Translations under genes and position numbers: made by a program
Notes under the pieces: generated by a model
The model's input: only the letters and a program-made list of their open reading frames with translations
The model's database searches: none
What the model was told of the DNA's origin: nothing
Assembly: GCF_016650635.1 (NCBI RefSeq)
Contig: NZ_JAEKFI010000004.1
Coordinates: 1,713,501 to 1,777,500, forward strand
Reading direction: 5' to 3'
Source of the DNA: Pseudomonas sp. TH43
Lineage (GTDB): Bacteria; Pseudomonadota; Gammaproteobacteria; Pseudomonadales; Pseudomonadaceae
DNA: 64,000 nucleotides
In this document: positions 24,671 through 33,400 of the stretch, piece after piece
How positions within the stretch are numbered: position 1 is the first letter of the stretch
How the letters are laid out: every line of letters begins with the position of its first letter

Positions 24671-25801
24671 TCATTTGTCCCCCGCCTGTTTCATCTCCAG
24701 CACTTCTTTTGGCGTGACCATGTCGCCCTTGTTGTTGCCCCAGGCGTTACGTTCGTAGGTCACGACCGCTGCGATATCGACTTCCGACAGCTGCTTGCCG
24801 AACGCCGCCATGGCAGTGCCCGGTTTGCCGTAGACCACACGATGCAGGTGGTCGGCCTTGCTGCCTTTCATGATCAGTTCGGAGCCCTTGAGCGCCGGGA
24901 ACATTGGCGGCAGGCCCTGACCTTCGGCCTGGTGACAGGCCACGCAAGTGGTGTGATAGATCTTGTCGCCGCGTTCCTTGAGTTCGTCGAGCGTCCAGTC
25001 CTTGCTGGTCAGCTCTTTGAGCTGTGCGGCTTCGGCTTTGCGATCGGCAAGCCACTTTTCGTAGTCGGGTTTTTCCTTGACCTCGACCACAATCGGCATG
25101 AAGCCGTGGTCTTTGCCGCACAGTTCGGCGCACTGGCCACGGTAGATGCCGGGCTTGTCGATGCGCGTCCAGGCTTCGTTGACGAACCCCGGGATCGCAT
25201 CGCGCTTGACCGCGAAGGCCGGCACCCACCAGGAGTGGATAACGTCGGCGGAAGTCACGAGGAAGCGCACCTTGGCCCCGGTCGGCAGCACCAACGGCTT
25301 GTCGACCTCAAGCAAGTAATGCTCGCCCTTGGTTTCCTTGTTGTGGATCTGCTCGGCGGGGGTGGCCAGGTTGCTGAAGAACTCGACGTCCTGGCCCAGG
25401 TATTTGTAGTGCCACTTCCACTGGTAACCGGTGATCTGGATATCGATATCCGGCTCACTGGTGTCGTACATCCTGATCAGGGTCGCGGTCGCCGGAATGG
25501 CCATTACCACCAGAATCAGGAACGGCACGATGGTCCAGAGAATTTCGACGGTGGTACTTTCGTGGAATTTCGCGGCGACCTGACCGGTTGACCGACGATG
25601 GACAATCATCGACCAGAACATGGCGCCGAAGACGATGATCCCGATCACCACACAGATCCAGAAAATGGTCATGTGCAGGTCGAATACTGCGTGACTGATT
25701 TCAGTCGCTCCAGGCGCCATATTCACAGTCCAGGCTGCATTCGCCTGGCTGAAAATCGACCACAACAGGAGGCCCATCCAGACATGTGGATGTCGCATCA
25801 T
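24671..25801 (-). CDS. ctaC: Cytochrome c oxidase subunit II with C-terminal cytochrome c domain
   Basis: A 376-residue subunit: signal peptide, two transmembrane helices (about residues 45-65 and 88-110), the cupredoxin CuA domain, and a fused cytochrome c domain. CuA ligands are in VIHSWWVPAF and GQCAELCGKDHGFM. The heme site is CVACH near residue 284 with a later Met-bearing region, making this a caa3-like fused subunit as is usual in pseudomonads. It starts the oxidase operon ctaC-ctaD-ctaG-ctaE. Confidence 0.96.
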   Translation of the reverse strand: MMRHPHVWMGLLLWSIFSQANAAWTVNMAPGATEISHAVFDLHMTIFWICVVIGIIVFGAMFWSMIVHRRSTGQVAAKFHESTTVEILWTIVPFLILVVMAIPATATLIRMYDTSEPDIDIQITGYQWKWHYKYLGQDVEFFSNLATPAEQIHNKETKGEHYLLEVDKPLVLPTGAKVRFLVTSADVIHSWWVPAFAVKRDAIPGFVNEAWTRIDKPGIYRGQCAELCGKDHGFMPIVVEVKEKPDYEKWLADRKAEAAQLKELTSKDWTLDELKERGDKIYHTTCVACHQAEGQGLPPMFPALKGSELIMKGSKADHLHRVVYGKPGTAMAAFGKQLSEVDIAAVVTYERNAWGNNKGDMVTPKEVLEMKQAGDK

Positions 25802-26170
25802 TGCGGGTTCCCCTTATCGTTCTTGTTATCCCGCCGGCTTTCGCCTGCGGCAAGGGAGCGGCTGCATCAGACTACGAACTTGAATCGCCGGGCCTTGCTG
25901 CGGGTGCAGTCGGGCGTCATCAGCTAACTCCATTCAATGGCGAGTATAGACAGCGACTGAGAAATGCAATGTGCCGAGGTAAATGATCTGAAACAGCTGG
26001 GGCTTGCGTTCGAGGGCACGAATGGAGAAGGATGCAGACGAGTGGTGGCAAATGGATATAACGCAGGTGCATCAAGGATGAAATAATTATGACAAATGCG
26101 TCTTAGCATTTTTCGTAAGCCAGCTAAGTTATGTCTTCCCTATTTCATTGCCTTGTTTCCTGGAGTTTTC
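25802..26170. other. Divergent intergenic region: cox operon and the 26171 gene
   Basis: This 369-base gap must contain the promoter of the oxidase operon on the minus strand and of the hypothetical gene on the plus strand. I see no strong palindrome, terminator or small gene in it. An AT-rich part (about 26060-26130) is the likely promoter area for the plus-strand gene. Confidence 0.5.
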
Positions 26171-26821
26171 ATGAACACCGCCGCATTGCGCGAGCAGATC
26201 CAAAAAGCCCAAAAGCATGAGAAAGACACTGGCCTGCTGACCCGCCAACTGGAAAGCAAGCTTCCTCATTTACACCCGGCGATCCAGTTGCCGGAAGCCG
26301 ACGCCCAAGGTGTGCTGACGCGTTTTGTCGCCGCCTATATCGATGAAGTGCCAGACCTGCTGGACGCAGCCAATGAAGTCGCCAGGGAAGCGGGAATCGA
26401 ATCGCAGATCAAACCGGTGCTGAAAATCGCCGAGCAGTATTTCCTCCAGCCGCCGGCGATCATGGCCGGGCACGTTGGCCTGGACAGCCTGCTGGACGAA
26501 GCTTATCTGGCGCACCGTTTTGTCGAAGAGGTCAACGACCTGTACATCAAGCATTTCGGCCAGCCACTGATCCCCTTGGACATGACGGTCGCCAATCTGA
26601 TTGCTCACCAATTGATCGGTGAGGAATTTGCCAACCAACTGGACGAAGCGGTGCATCACGCCATCGACGAGATGCTCAACGACGAAAGTTTTGCGCTGGA
26701 ATCGGTAGAAGCCTACCGCGACAAACTCAGCAGCCCGGACACCGGCGCCGCGTGGAAACGCTGGCCGTGCATGGGCCGCCGACTGGGTGTGGGTCTGGAG
26801 CTGGACCAGCCTGCTGCGTAA
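26171..26821 (+). CDS. Conserved hypothetical protein (PA0104-like)
   Basis: A 216-residue soluble, mainly helical, acidic protein with no signal peptide or transmembrane segment. The ATG at 26171 follows TGGAGTTTTC and is preferred over an upstream in-frame start. No catalytic motif is evident; segments such as FVAAYIDEVPDLLDAANEVA and DEAYLAHRFVEEVNDLY look conserved. From memory the same gene sits beside coxB in P. aeruginosa. I do not recognise its function. Confidence 0.7.
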   Translation: MNTAALREQIQKAQKHEKDTGLLTRQLESKLPHLHPAIQLPEADAQGVLTRFVAAYIDEVPDLLDAANEVAREAGIESQIKPVLKIAEQYFLQPPAIMAGHVGLDSLLDEAYLAHRFVEEVNDLYIKHFGQPLIPLDMTVANLIAHQLIGEEFANQLDEAVHHAIDEMLNDESFALESVEAYRDKLSSPDTGAAWKRWPCMGRRLGVGLELDQPAA

Positions 26822-26844
26822 TTTTTCATACCCCATAGATCCAA

Positions 26845-26934
26845 TGTGGGAGCGAGCCTGCTCGCGAATGCGGTCGATCATTCAACATCGCTGTTGGCTG
26901 ATTTACCGCTTTCGCGAGCAGGCTCGCTCCCACA
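26845..26934. repeat. REP doublet (class TGTGGGAGCGAGCCTGCTCGCGA)
   Basis: Perfect inverted arms of about 23 bases (TGTGGGAGCGAGCCTGCTCG... and complement) flank a 40-base spacer between two convergent genes. This is the GGGAGCGAGC class, different from the TAGGAGCAAG class elsewhere in the window. Confidence 0.92.
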
Positions 26935-26958
26935 GGGGGGGTGTTAAAAATGGGATAG

Positions 26959-28485
26959 TTAACCAGCCGCACCTATGCCGGTGTTGGTGCGAACCCGCCC
27001 TTCAAGCCTGCGCTTCAACCCGCGCGACTCGATCAACAGCTTCGAGCCCTTGGCCGCATTCGCCCGGCCCCACTCTTCCAGCAACTCCAGACACGAATGG
27101 TCGATGTAGCTCAGGTTATTGAGCGGCACATGCACCGTCGCGCCTGCCGGAATGGTGTTCAGCACCTGGGTCAACGCCGGCACCTTGAGAAAGGTCGCTG
27201 CACCGAGCAGACGCAACTCCATCTCGCCGTCCTTCGGCAGATCGATCAGGCTGATCTTCAGTCGTGAAGCCTTGAACGCCAATTTCACCAGGGTCAGACC
27301 GAAGCCGATCAACACACCGGTCAGCAGATCCGTGAAGACGATTGCCAGCGCCGTTGCCGCGTAGGTGAACATCGGCATGCGTCCGTAGCGGCTCAAACCA
27401 CGGAAGGCTTTCAGGTCGACCAGTTTGAAACCGGTATAAACCAACACGCCCGCCAGACTCGCCACCGGAATGCTTTGCAGCACGCTCGACAGCAACAGCA
27501 CGAACGCCAGCAGCCACAGACCATGGAAGATCGTCGAGTAACGGGTGGTGGCACCGGCCTGAACGTTGGCCGAACTGCGCACGATCACCCCGGTCATCGG
27601 CAGCGCGCCGACCAGACCGCAGAGCATGTTGCCAACCCCTTGCGCCGACAGTTCGCGGTCGAAGTCCGAGCGTACGCCGTTGTGCATGCGATCCACCGCG
27701 GCTGCGGACAACAGGGTTTCCGCGCTGGCGATAAACGCCACAGCGAAGGCGGCAATCAGCAACGTCGGATCGGCCAGGCTGAGCAGATCGGCCGGTTTCA
27801 GCCAATCGATGGCTTCCGCGAGGTTCGCCGGTACTTCAACCCGTTTCACTTGCAAGGCCAGCAGCAGACTGGCACCTGTCGCCAGACCGACGCCGAGCAA
27901 TGCACCGGGAACGAAGCGCAACGAATGCGGGCGAAATTTCTCCCACAGCCACATCACCGCAATCGTCGAAAGTCCGAGCAGCCCGGCCTGCCAGCCAAAC
28001 GACGGCAAGGCTTGCGCCACTGCGCCGGGGAATGCCGTGAGGTTATCCAGACCGGAGGGTTTCGGCGCGGCGTCGAGCATCACATGCACCTGTGACAGCA
28101 CGATCAACACGCCGATCCCCGCCAGCATCCCATACACCACCGCTGGCGCCGTAACCCGGAACCAGCAGCCAAGCTTCAAGCGCCCGGCGACCAGTTGCAG
28201 GAAACCGGCAAGCAACAGAATCGGCCCGAGCATCTCGATGCCGTGCTGGCGCACCAGCTCGAACACGAGCACCGCCAAACCCGCCGCCGGCCCGCTGACC
28301 TGCAACGGCGAACCCGCCAGCCAACCGACCACCAGACCGCCGATGATCCCGGTGATCAAGCCTTTTGCCGGTGGCAACCCTGACGCAATCGCAATGCCCA
28401 TGCACAGCGGCAGGGCGACCAGAAACACAACCACTGAAGCGAGCAACTCCCGTGGCAACACCGCTTTCAATTGAGCAGCACGCAT
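26959..28485 (-). CDS. SulP family anion transporter with STAS domain
   Basis: A 508-residue transporter with about ten to twelve membrane segments; the start at 28485 follows GGGAGAATCACC. Family motifs are near the N-terminus (ALPLCMGIAIASGLPPAKGLITGIIGGLVVG) and in the middle (AAVDRMHNGVRSDFDRELSAQGVGN). The C-terminal about 90 residues form a STAS-like domain (TVHVPLNNLSYIDHSCLELLEEW). It is annotated in relatives as a sulfate permease, but the next gene upstream in transcription is a beta-carbonic anhydrase, so bicarbonate is a plausible substrate. Substrate cannot be read from sequence. Confidence 0.85.
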   Translation of the reverse strand: MRAAQLKAVLPRELLASVVVFLVALPLCMGIAIASGLPPAKGLITGIIGGLVVGWLAGSPLQVSGPAAGLAVLVFELVRQHGIEMLGPILLLAGFLQLVAGRLKLGCWFRVTAPAVVYGMLAGIGVLIVLSQVHVMLDAAPKPSGLDNLTAFPGAVAQALPSFGWQAGLLGLSTIAVMWLWEKFRPHSLRFVPGALLGVGLATGASLLLALQVKRVEVPANLAEAIDWLKPADLLSLADPTLLIAAFAVAFIASAETLLSAAAVDRMHNGVRSDFDRELSAQGVGNMLCGLVGALPMTGVIVRSSANVQAGATTRYSTIFHGLWLLAFVLLLSSVLQSIPVASLAGVLVYTGFKLVDLKAFRGLSRYGRMPMFTYAATALAIVFTDLLTGVLIGFGLTLVKLAFKASRLKISLIDLPKDGEMELRLLGAATFLKVPALTQVLNTIPAGATVHVPLNNLSYIDHSCLELLEEWGRANAAKGSKLLIESRGLKRRLEGRVRTNTGIGAAG

Positions 28486-28575
28486 GGTGATTCTCCCGAA
28501 GTTTTCTTCAGGCATGGCGAGGCCGGGTCGCTGAATCAGCGACCGGCGTCAAACCACACAGATGTTTAGGAGGTT

Positions 28576-29307
28576 TTAGAAGCGCGCTTTGGGCGTCGCC
28601 ACCGGAATCGGATGGCTGCCATCGAGCGGCAGGAAACGTCCGTGATCCGCGTCGTAAGCTTTGATTTCACTGGTTTCGATGTTGTAGACCCAGCCATGGA
28701 TGAACAGATGACCGTTCGCCATGCGTGAGGCTACCGAAGGATGGGTACGCAAGTGCTGCAATTGGGCGATGACGTTTTCCTCGGTGAGGACCGGCATGCT
28801 CTCTTTTTCGTCGGCGCAGTTACAGTTTTCATGCACCATGGTTTTTGCCACTTCGGCGTGACGCAACCAGGCTTTGACCGTCGGCATTTTTTCCAGGCTG
28901 TCCGGGTTGAGCACCGCGCGCATGGCGCCGCAATCGGAGTGGCCGCAGATGATTATGTGTTGCACGCCGAGCGCCAGTACCGCGTATTCGATGGCGGTGG
29001 AAACGCCACCGTTCATCTGGCCGTAAGGCGGTACTACGTTGCCGACGTTACGGGTTACGAACAAATCGCCGGGGGAGCTTTGGGTGATCAGTTCGGGGAC
29101 GATACGCGAGTCGGCGCAAGTGATGAACATCGCCTTCGGCGACTGGGCCGTGGCGAGTTTCTTGAAGAGTTCTTCCTGCTGCGGGAAGACCTCATGATGA
29201 AAATGCAAAAAGCCGTCAACGATCTGTCGCAGCGCTGCATCGGCGGAGTCCGCCACAGGGACGGCTTGCGCCGACGCAGCTATCGGCTGTTTATCCTTGT
29301 CACTCAT
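28576..29307 (-). CDS. Beta-class carbonic anhydrase
   Basis: A 243-residue zinc enzyme that interconverts CO2 and bicarbonate. Zinc ligands and the Asp-Arg dyad are visible in ITCADSRIVPELI (about residues 61-73), and the second pair in IIICGHSDCGAM near residue 120. The N-terminal about 25 residues are low-complexity. It lies 90 bases upstream of the SulP gene on the same strand, probably one transcript. The 238-base gap upstream contains small dyads (GTCACAAAAAATGTGAC near 29476) of unknown role. Confidence 0.92.
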   Translation of the reverse strand: MSDKDKQPIAASAQAVPVADSADAALRQIVDGFLHFHHEVFPQQEELFKKLATAQSPKAMFITCADSRIVPELITQSSPGDLFVTRNVGNVVPPYGQMNGGVSTAIEYAVLALGVQHIIICGHSDCGAMRAVLNPDSLEKMPTVKAWLRHAEVAKTMVHENCNCADEKESMPVLTEENVIAQLQHLRTHPSVASRMANGHLFIHGWVYNIETSEIKAYDADHGRFLPLDGSHPIPVATPKARF

Positions 29308-29545
29308 GATTCATCCTCATAGGCGGATTAGGGGAGTCGTTCCCATGTATTCCGGTGTGAAGCCAGTGGCTGTTTAAAACATCCGGGTCATCCCGACCCG
29401 TCAGTCACTCGATGAACAAGGTAGCCGCCGAAACTTAACTCAAACTGAATCAAACGCTCTAGAACGTGTGTTCCAGGTCACAAAAAATGTGACTGGGTAA
29501 TTTCGGCGGAAGGATTCCAACCCCTCAACCATAGGCTAATTGTCG

Positions 29546-30604
29546 CTAAATCAGCGACATCTGGCGACCCGGCGGACAAAAGGCTGTGCAATCGAGGTTG
29601 TAGCCTTCGCGATGATTGAGCCCAAGACGTTTGATGGCTTTGGCAAACCGCTGCGCGAGCAGATCGGCAAACGGCCCTTCGCCACGCATGCGGGCGCCAA
29701 AACGGTTGTCGTAGAGCTCGCCGCCACGGCTCTGGCGGATCAGGCTCAGCACATGCGCAGCCCTTTGCGGATAGTGCGCGGCCAGCCATTCCTCGAACAG
29801 CGGCGCCACTTCCAGCGGCAGGCGCAACATCATGTACGCGGCATTTTGCGCACCAGCCGCGTGAGCCTCGGTGAGCAGGATTTCGATTTCGCTGTCGTTG
29901 ATCATCGGAATCATCGGCGAACACAGCACGCCGACCGGAATCCCCGCCTCGCGCATCACCCGAATAGCACGCAATCGCGCCTTGGGAGCCGCCGCGCGAG
30001 GTTCGAGGATGCGTTTGAGTTCGTCGTCCAGCGTAGTCAGGCTGATCATCACCGCCACCAGCCGTTGCTGCGCCAACTCGGTGAGCAGGTCAAGGTCGCG
30101 CAGAATCAGCGAGCCTTTGGTGATGATGGTCACCGGATGGCGATAACGCAGCAGCACTTCGAGGGTCTGCCGGGTGATTTTGTGTTCGCGCTCGATCGGC
30201 TGATACGGATCGGTGTTGGAGCCCAGATTGATCGGCGCGCACTGATAGCCTTTTTTCCCGAGCTGTTCTTCCAGCACCTGGGCGGCGTTGGTCTTGGCGA
30301 TCAGCCTGGTTTCAAAATCCAGCCCCGGCGACATGTCCCAATAGGCGTGGCTGGGCCGCGCGTAGCAATAGATGCAGCCATGCTCGCAACCGCGATAAGG
30401 ATTGATCGAGCGATCAAAGGGCAGGTCCGGCGAAGTGTTGCGGGTGATGATGGTTTTCGCGGTTTCGATCATCACCTCGGTGTTTTGCGTCTCGGGCACT
30501 TCCTGATACCAGCCGTCGTCCTCGGCCACCGAACGGCTTGGCGCGAAGCGATTGTGCGGGTTAGTCGCGGTGCCACGACCGCGTGGGGGCAGGGCGATGG
30601 ACAT
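29546..30604 (-). CDS. PA0069-family radical SAM protein
   Basis: A 352-residue radical S-adenosylmethionine protein. The start at 30604 (MSIALPPRGRGTATNPHNRF) follows AAGGATTCGACTG; an upstream in-frame start is not supported. The 4Fe-4S site is NPYRGCEHGCIYCYARPSH, with a CxxxCxxC arrangement, followed by a TIM-barrel-like region including NLGSNTDPYQPIE and GIPVGVLCSPMIPMIND. The C-terminus ends with CTAFCPPGRQMSLI. The substrate is unknown; the family resembles spore-photoproduct-lyase-like Rv2578c proteins. It is a single-gene unit. Confidence 0.88.
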   Translation of the reverse strand: MSIALPPRGRGTATNPHNRFAPSRSVAEDDGWYQEVPETQNTEVMIETAKTIITRNTSPDLPFDRSINPYRGCEHGCIYCYARPSHAYWDMSPGLDFETRLIAKTNAAQVLEEQLGKKGYQCAPINLGSNTDPYQPIEREHKITRQTLEVLLRYRHPVTIITKGSLILRDLDLLTELAQQRLVAVMISLTTLDDELKRILEPRAAAPKARLRAIRVMREAGIPVGVLCSPMIPMINDSEIEILLTEAHAAGAQNAAYMMLRLPLEVAPLFEEWLAAHYPQRAAHVLSLIRQSRGGELYDNRFGARMRGEGPFADLLAQRFAKAIKRLGLNHREGYNLDCTAFCPPGRQMSLI

Positions 30605-30834
30605 CAGTCGAATCCTTTTTCTGTATATCCATACAGTAATCGCTTTGGGCGGTTTTTGACCACTACCGTTTGGCTGCCCGGCTAATAAATCACGGTTCGA
30701 ATCCACATTTTAATTGCCAGGAATGAGTAAGTTGTTATGTGCAAACTAGCGAAACAACTATCGGCTGGTTATTCAGGTCTTGAGTTTGTAGTCTTTCGTT
30801 GTGTACCTAACTTATTAAATAAAAGGATTTAACT

Positions 30835-31137
30835 GTGTCATTTTTCAATGATCGTGGTGTCTTTCTGCAACTTATGCAACCCGGCCAGTCGGAGCCCAAT
30901 ACTCTGGTGTCCCTGCAACTAGCCCGCAAGGAACTGGCGTGGGACGCGCAAACCTCCACCCATAGCGAATTGCTGGTTGATTCGATCATGGTCACCGCGA
31001 CCTCTAAAGACGGGGGCAAGATCTTTACTGTTGGTCGTCTCAATCAAGACGTGGATCGCGACGGTGTGATTGGTGAAGACGACAAAGCCAAACTGGCGGC
31101 ACTGGCCAAAGCCTATGCAAGTATTATCAATCCTTAA
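30835..31137 (+). CDS. Unrecognised small protein with C-terminal EF-hand-like loop
   Basis: A 100-residue protein starting at GTG 30835, with AAAGGATTTAACT upstream. No signal peptide or membrane segment. The C-terminal part contains a loop matching DxDxDGxIxxxD (DVDRDGVIGEDD, about residues 72-83) followed by an amphipathic helix DKAKLAALAKAYASI, so calcium binding is plausible. The region around it is more AT-rich than the neighbouring core genes. A related C-terminal module occurs in the convergent gene at 31265-31828. I do not recognise the family. Confidence 0.65.
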   Translation: MSFFNDRGVFLQLMQPGQSEPNTLVSLQLARKELAWDAQTSTHSELLVDSIMVTATSKDGGKIFTVGRLNQDVDRDGVIGEDDKAKLAALAKAYASIINP

Positions 31138-31173
31138 ATAACCAGAAGCGCTGAGCGGCGCCTACACAAACAT

Positions 31174-31216
31174 GCAGTAAATCCCTACTTCAAAAATGGC
31201 TTGAGGGATTTACTGC
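31174..31216. terminator. Perfect inverted repeat between convergent genes
   Basis: GCAGTAAATCCCT (31174-31186) and AGGGATTTACTGC (31204-31216) form a perfect 13-bp stem with a 17-base loop. It lies between two converging stop codons and probably acts as a bidirectional terminator, although neither side has a long T run. Confidence 0.6.
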
Positions 31217-31264
31217 CTGACGAAATTTGTGAGCCATTCAGCAATTCTGAATTGGACTATCGAT

Positions 31265-31828
31265 TCACTTGGCAAAGTTTCTCATTGACACAAACGATGT
31301 CACGATTCTTGCGAGAATCCATTTGTCATTTGCATCGGAGTCACCATCCCCATCAGCATCAAGCTCGAATTTGCCATTACCTTGTGAAGGCTCCAAGACT
31401 TTGTAGGAGCCAGTGTCGTTGAGTTTCAGAGTGACGATAGCATCAGGCTGAGACAAGTCTGTGTTTGAGGTATTAAAGAAATTTACAGTAACTTCAGCGG
31501 GTTTTTCTTCATGCGCTTTTCGCTCAGCCGAGATCAGAATAAAGCTGTATAGACGGCCTCCACCTACGCTGCTCAAACCGACAAGTTTTGAAGCAAGTTC
31601 AGCTGCAACCGAGTACGTAAACGCATCATTCTCATCGACCCCGTCGTTGCCTTCGACATCGTCTACACCGTCGAGCTGCTCATACACACCTTCAGGGTTC
31701 GCGTAGGCCGTAACCACAACGTCCGGGTTGAGATTTTTTGCATATCCATTGTTGTAGCGTGAAATGATTGCCTCTTGTTGTCCGTCTGCATTCGTATCCC
31801 TGAACTCTACAGCCACTGAATAGCTCAT
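31265..31828 (-). CDS. Unrecognised acidic protein with EF-hand-like loops
   Basis: A 187-residue acidic protein; the ATG at 31828 follows GGGAGCAAAACAC and the open frame upstream of it looks non-coding. Asp-rich loops occur near the N-terminus (DTNADGQQE, about residues 11-19), in the middle (DGVDDVEGNDGVDENDAF) and near the C-terminus (DADGDGDSDANDKWILAR). The last resembles the C-terminal module of the convergent gene, including the following helix. No signal peptide is evident. Function is unknown; the Asp loops suggest calcium binding. Confidence 0.65.
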   Translation of the reverse strand: MSYSVAVEFRDTNADGQQEAIISRYNNGYAKNLNPDVVVTAYANPEGVYEQLDGVDDVEGNDGVDENDAFTYSVAAELASKLVGLSSVGGGRLYSFILISAERKAHEEKPAEVTVNFFNTSNTDLSQPDAIVTLKLNDTGSYKVLEPSQGNGKFELDADGDGDSDANDKWILARIVTSFVSMRNFAK

Positions 31829-32086
31829 GTGTTTTGCTCCCTGCTCGCGAAATACCAAAGAGTGGTACTGCATCAGTTCTGACGTTAAAACAGCTCGTGT
31901 ATACCGTCTACTGTCAGAGTTGACAGGTGTATGCAATTACAGGGGGGGGTGATGGCGGGGAGAAAACAAAAACTGTTAAAGGGCTTCACTCTGTCATAAG
32001 CGACAGCCAAGCTGACCATTCAGAAGTTTGATCCGCTGCTACGCACTACAACTTGTGCTGTAGCAGCGGGACTTTCAGAGTCGCTA

Positions 32087-33388
32087 TTATTTAGGTGTGG
32101 TGATTTGCCCCAGGTCATCCCCGGAAGTCGTCTGCATGTCGTTTTTTCGCAGATTGGCTACCTCGGCAGCTTTCACCGGTGCGCCTTTATTACCCCAACT
32201 GCCACGAATAAAACTCACCACATCCGCCACTTCCTGATCCGACAAGCGCCAGGCGAAACCCGGCATCGTGAAGGTCGAAGGTGCGGTGTGGGTCGCCGGC
32301 AAAGTCCCGCCCTTGAGTACGATGTGAATCAGCGAGGTCGGATCTTCCGATTGCAGCACCGGATTGCCCGCCAGCGCCGGGAACACTCGCGTGTAACCGT
32401 GGCCATCGGTACGGTGGCACGCCGCGCAGTTATCGATGTACACCGAGGCGCCGCGTTGGCTGTCGTCACCGTTCCACAAGGCTTTGGCGGCTTTCTCGTC
32501 GTACTGGTGCGGCTGGTCGGCAGGATCATTGGCCGGCAGCGATTTCAGGTAACGGGCAATCGCGGTCAGGTCGGCGTCGGTCATGTATTGCATGCTGTGG
32601 GTGACCACATCGCTCATGCCGCCGAACACCGCGCTGCGATCGCTGCGACCGGTTTTGAGGAATTGCACCAGTTGCTCCTCGCTCCAGCCGCCGAGGCCAT
32701 CCTTGTGATCACCGCGCAAACTCTTGGCGATCCAGCCTTCCAGCGGCGCGCTGCCGGCGAGGAAGTTTTTGCCGTCAGTCGCGCTCAGGGATTTTTCCTG
32801 CATGGTCAGCGCACGGGGAGTGTGGCAGGCGCCGCAATGGCCGAGGCCTTCAACCAGATACGCGCCACGGTCGATCACCGGGTCGGTACTGGTCGCGGTG
32901 TAGTCCTCGACTTTCGGTGCAAACATCCAGCGCCAGCCCATCAGCGGCCAGCGCATGCTCAACGGCCACGGAATGTCGCTGGCCTTGTTCTCCTGCGCGA
33001 CCGGTTCAACGCCGTGCATAAAGAACGCGTACAGCGCCTTCATGTCGGTTTCGCTGACGCGCGCGTAGGACGGATACGGCATCGCCGGGTACAACGTACT
33101 GCCGTTTTTGGCGACGCCATGCCGTACGGCCTGATCGAAGTCTTCGAAGCTGTATTCACCGACGCCGGTTTTATCCGGGGTGATGTTGGTCGAATAGATC
33201 GTGCCGATCGGGGTTTCCATCGGCAGGCCGCCGGCGAAAGGTTTGCCGCCCTTGGCGGTATGGCAGGCCACGCAGTCACCGGCGCGGGCGAGGTATTCGC
33301 CTTGTTTGATCAATGCCTGATCAACGTCGGCCGCATGGATTGAGGCACTGCCGAGAAGCGCCAGGGTCGCGATAACGAGAGTCTTCAT
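32087..33388 (-). CDS. Triheme cytochrome c subunit of a membrane dehydrogenase
   Basis: A 433-residue periplasmic cytochrome with signal peptide (MKTLVIATLALLGSASIHAA) and three heme sites: CVACH near residue 41, CGACH near 188 and CAACH near 325. Architecture and length match the cytochrome c subunit of gluconate 2-dehydrogenase, alcohol and sorbitol dehydrogenases, which passes electrons from the flavin subunit to ubiquinone. The start at 33388 is chosen because AAGGAG then lies 8 bases away; the ATG six bases upstream is too close. It follows the FAD subunit gene after 12 bases. Confidence 0.92.
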   Translation of the reverse strand: MKTLVIATLALLGSASIHAADVDQALIKQGEYLARAGDCVACHTAKGGKPFAGGLPMETPIGTIYSTNITPDKTGVGEYSFEDFDQAVRHGVAKNGSTLYPAMPYPSYARVSETDMKALYAFFMHGVEPVAQENKASDIPWPLSMRWPLMGWRWMFAPKVEDYTATSTDPVIDRGAYLVEGLGHCGACHTPRALTMQEKSLSATDGKNFLAGSAPLEGWIAKSLRGDHKDGLGGWSEEQLVQFLKTGRSDRSAVFGGMSDVVTHSMQYMTDADLTAIARYLKSLPANDPADQPHQYDEKAAKALWNGDDSQRGASVYIDNCAACHRTDGHGYTRVFPALAGNPVLQSEDPTSLIHIVLKGGTLPATHTAPSTFTMPGFAWRLSDQEVADVVSFIRGSWGNKGAPVKAAEVANLRKNDMQTTSGDDLGQITTPK

Positions 33389-33400
33389 GGTCATCGCTCC

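Noticed and set aside
25924..26109. A 61-codon minus-strand frame upstream of ctaC
   Set aside because: It is short, lacks a start signal and lies in the likely promoter region of the cox operon.
30694..30704. GGTTCGAATCC, identical to a tRNA T-arm loop
   Set aside because: The flanks do not form the five-pair stem, and no other tRNA arm is visible upstream. It may be chance or a scrap of an attachment site.
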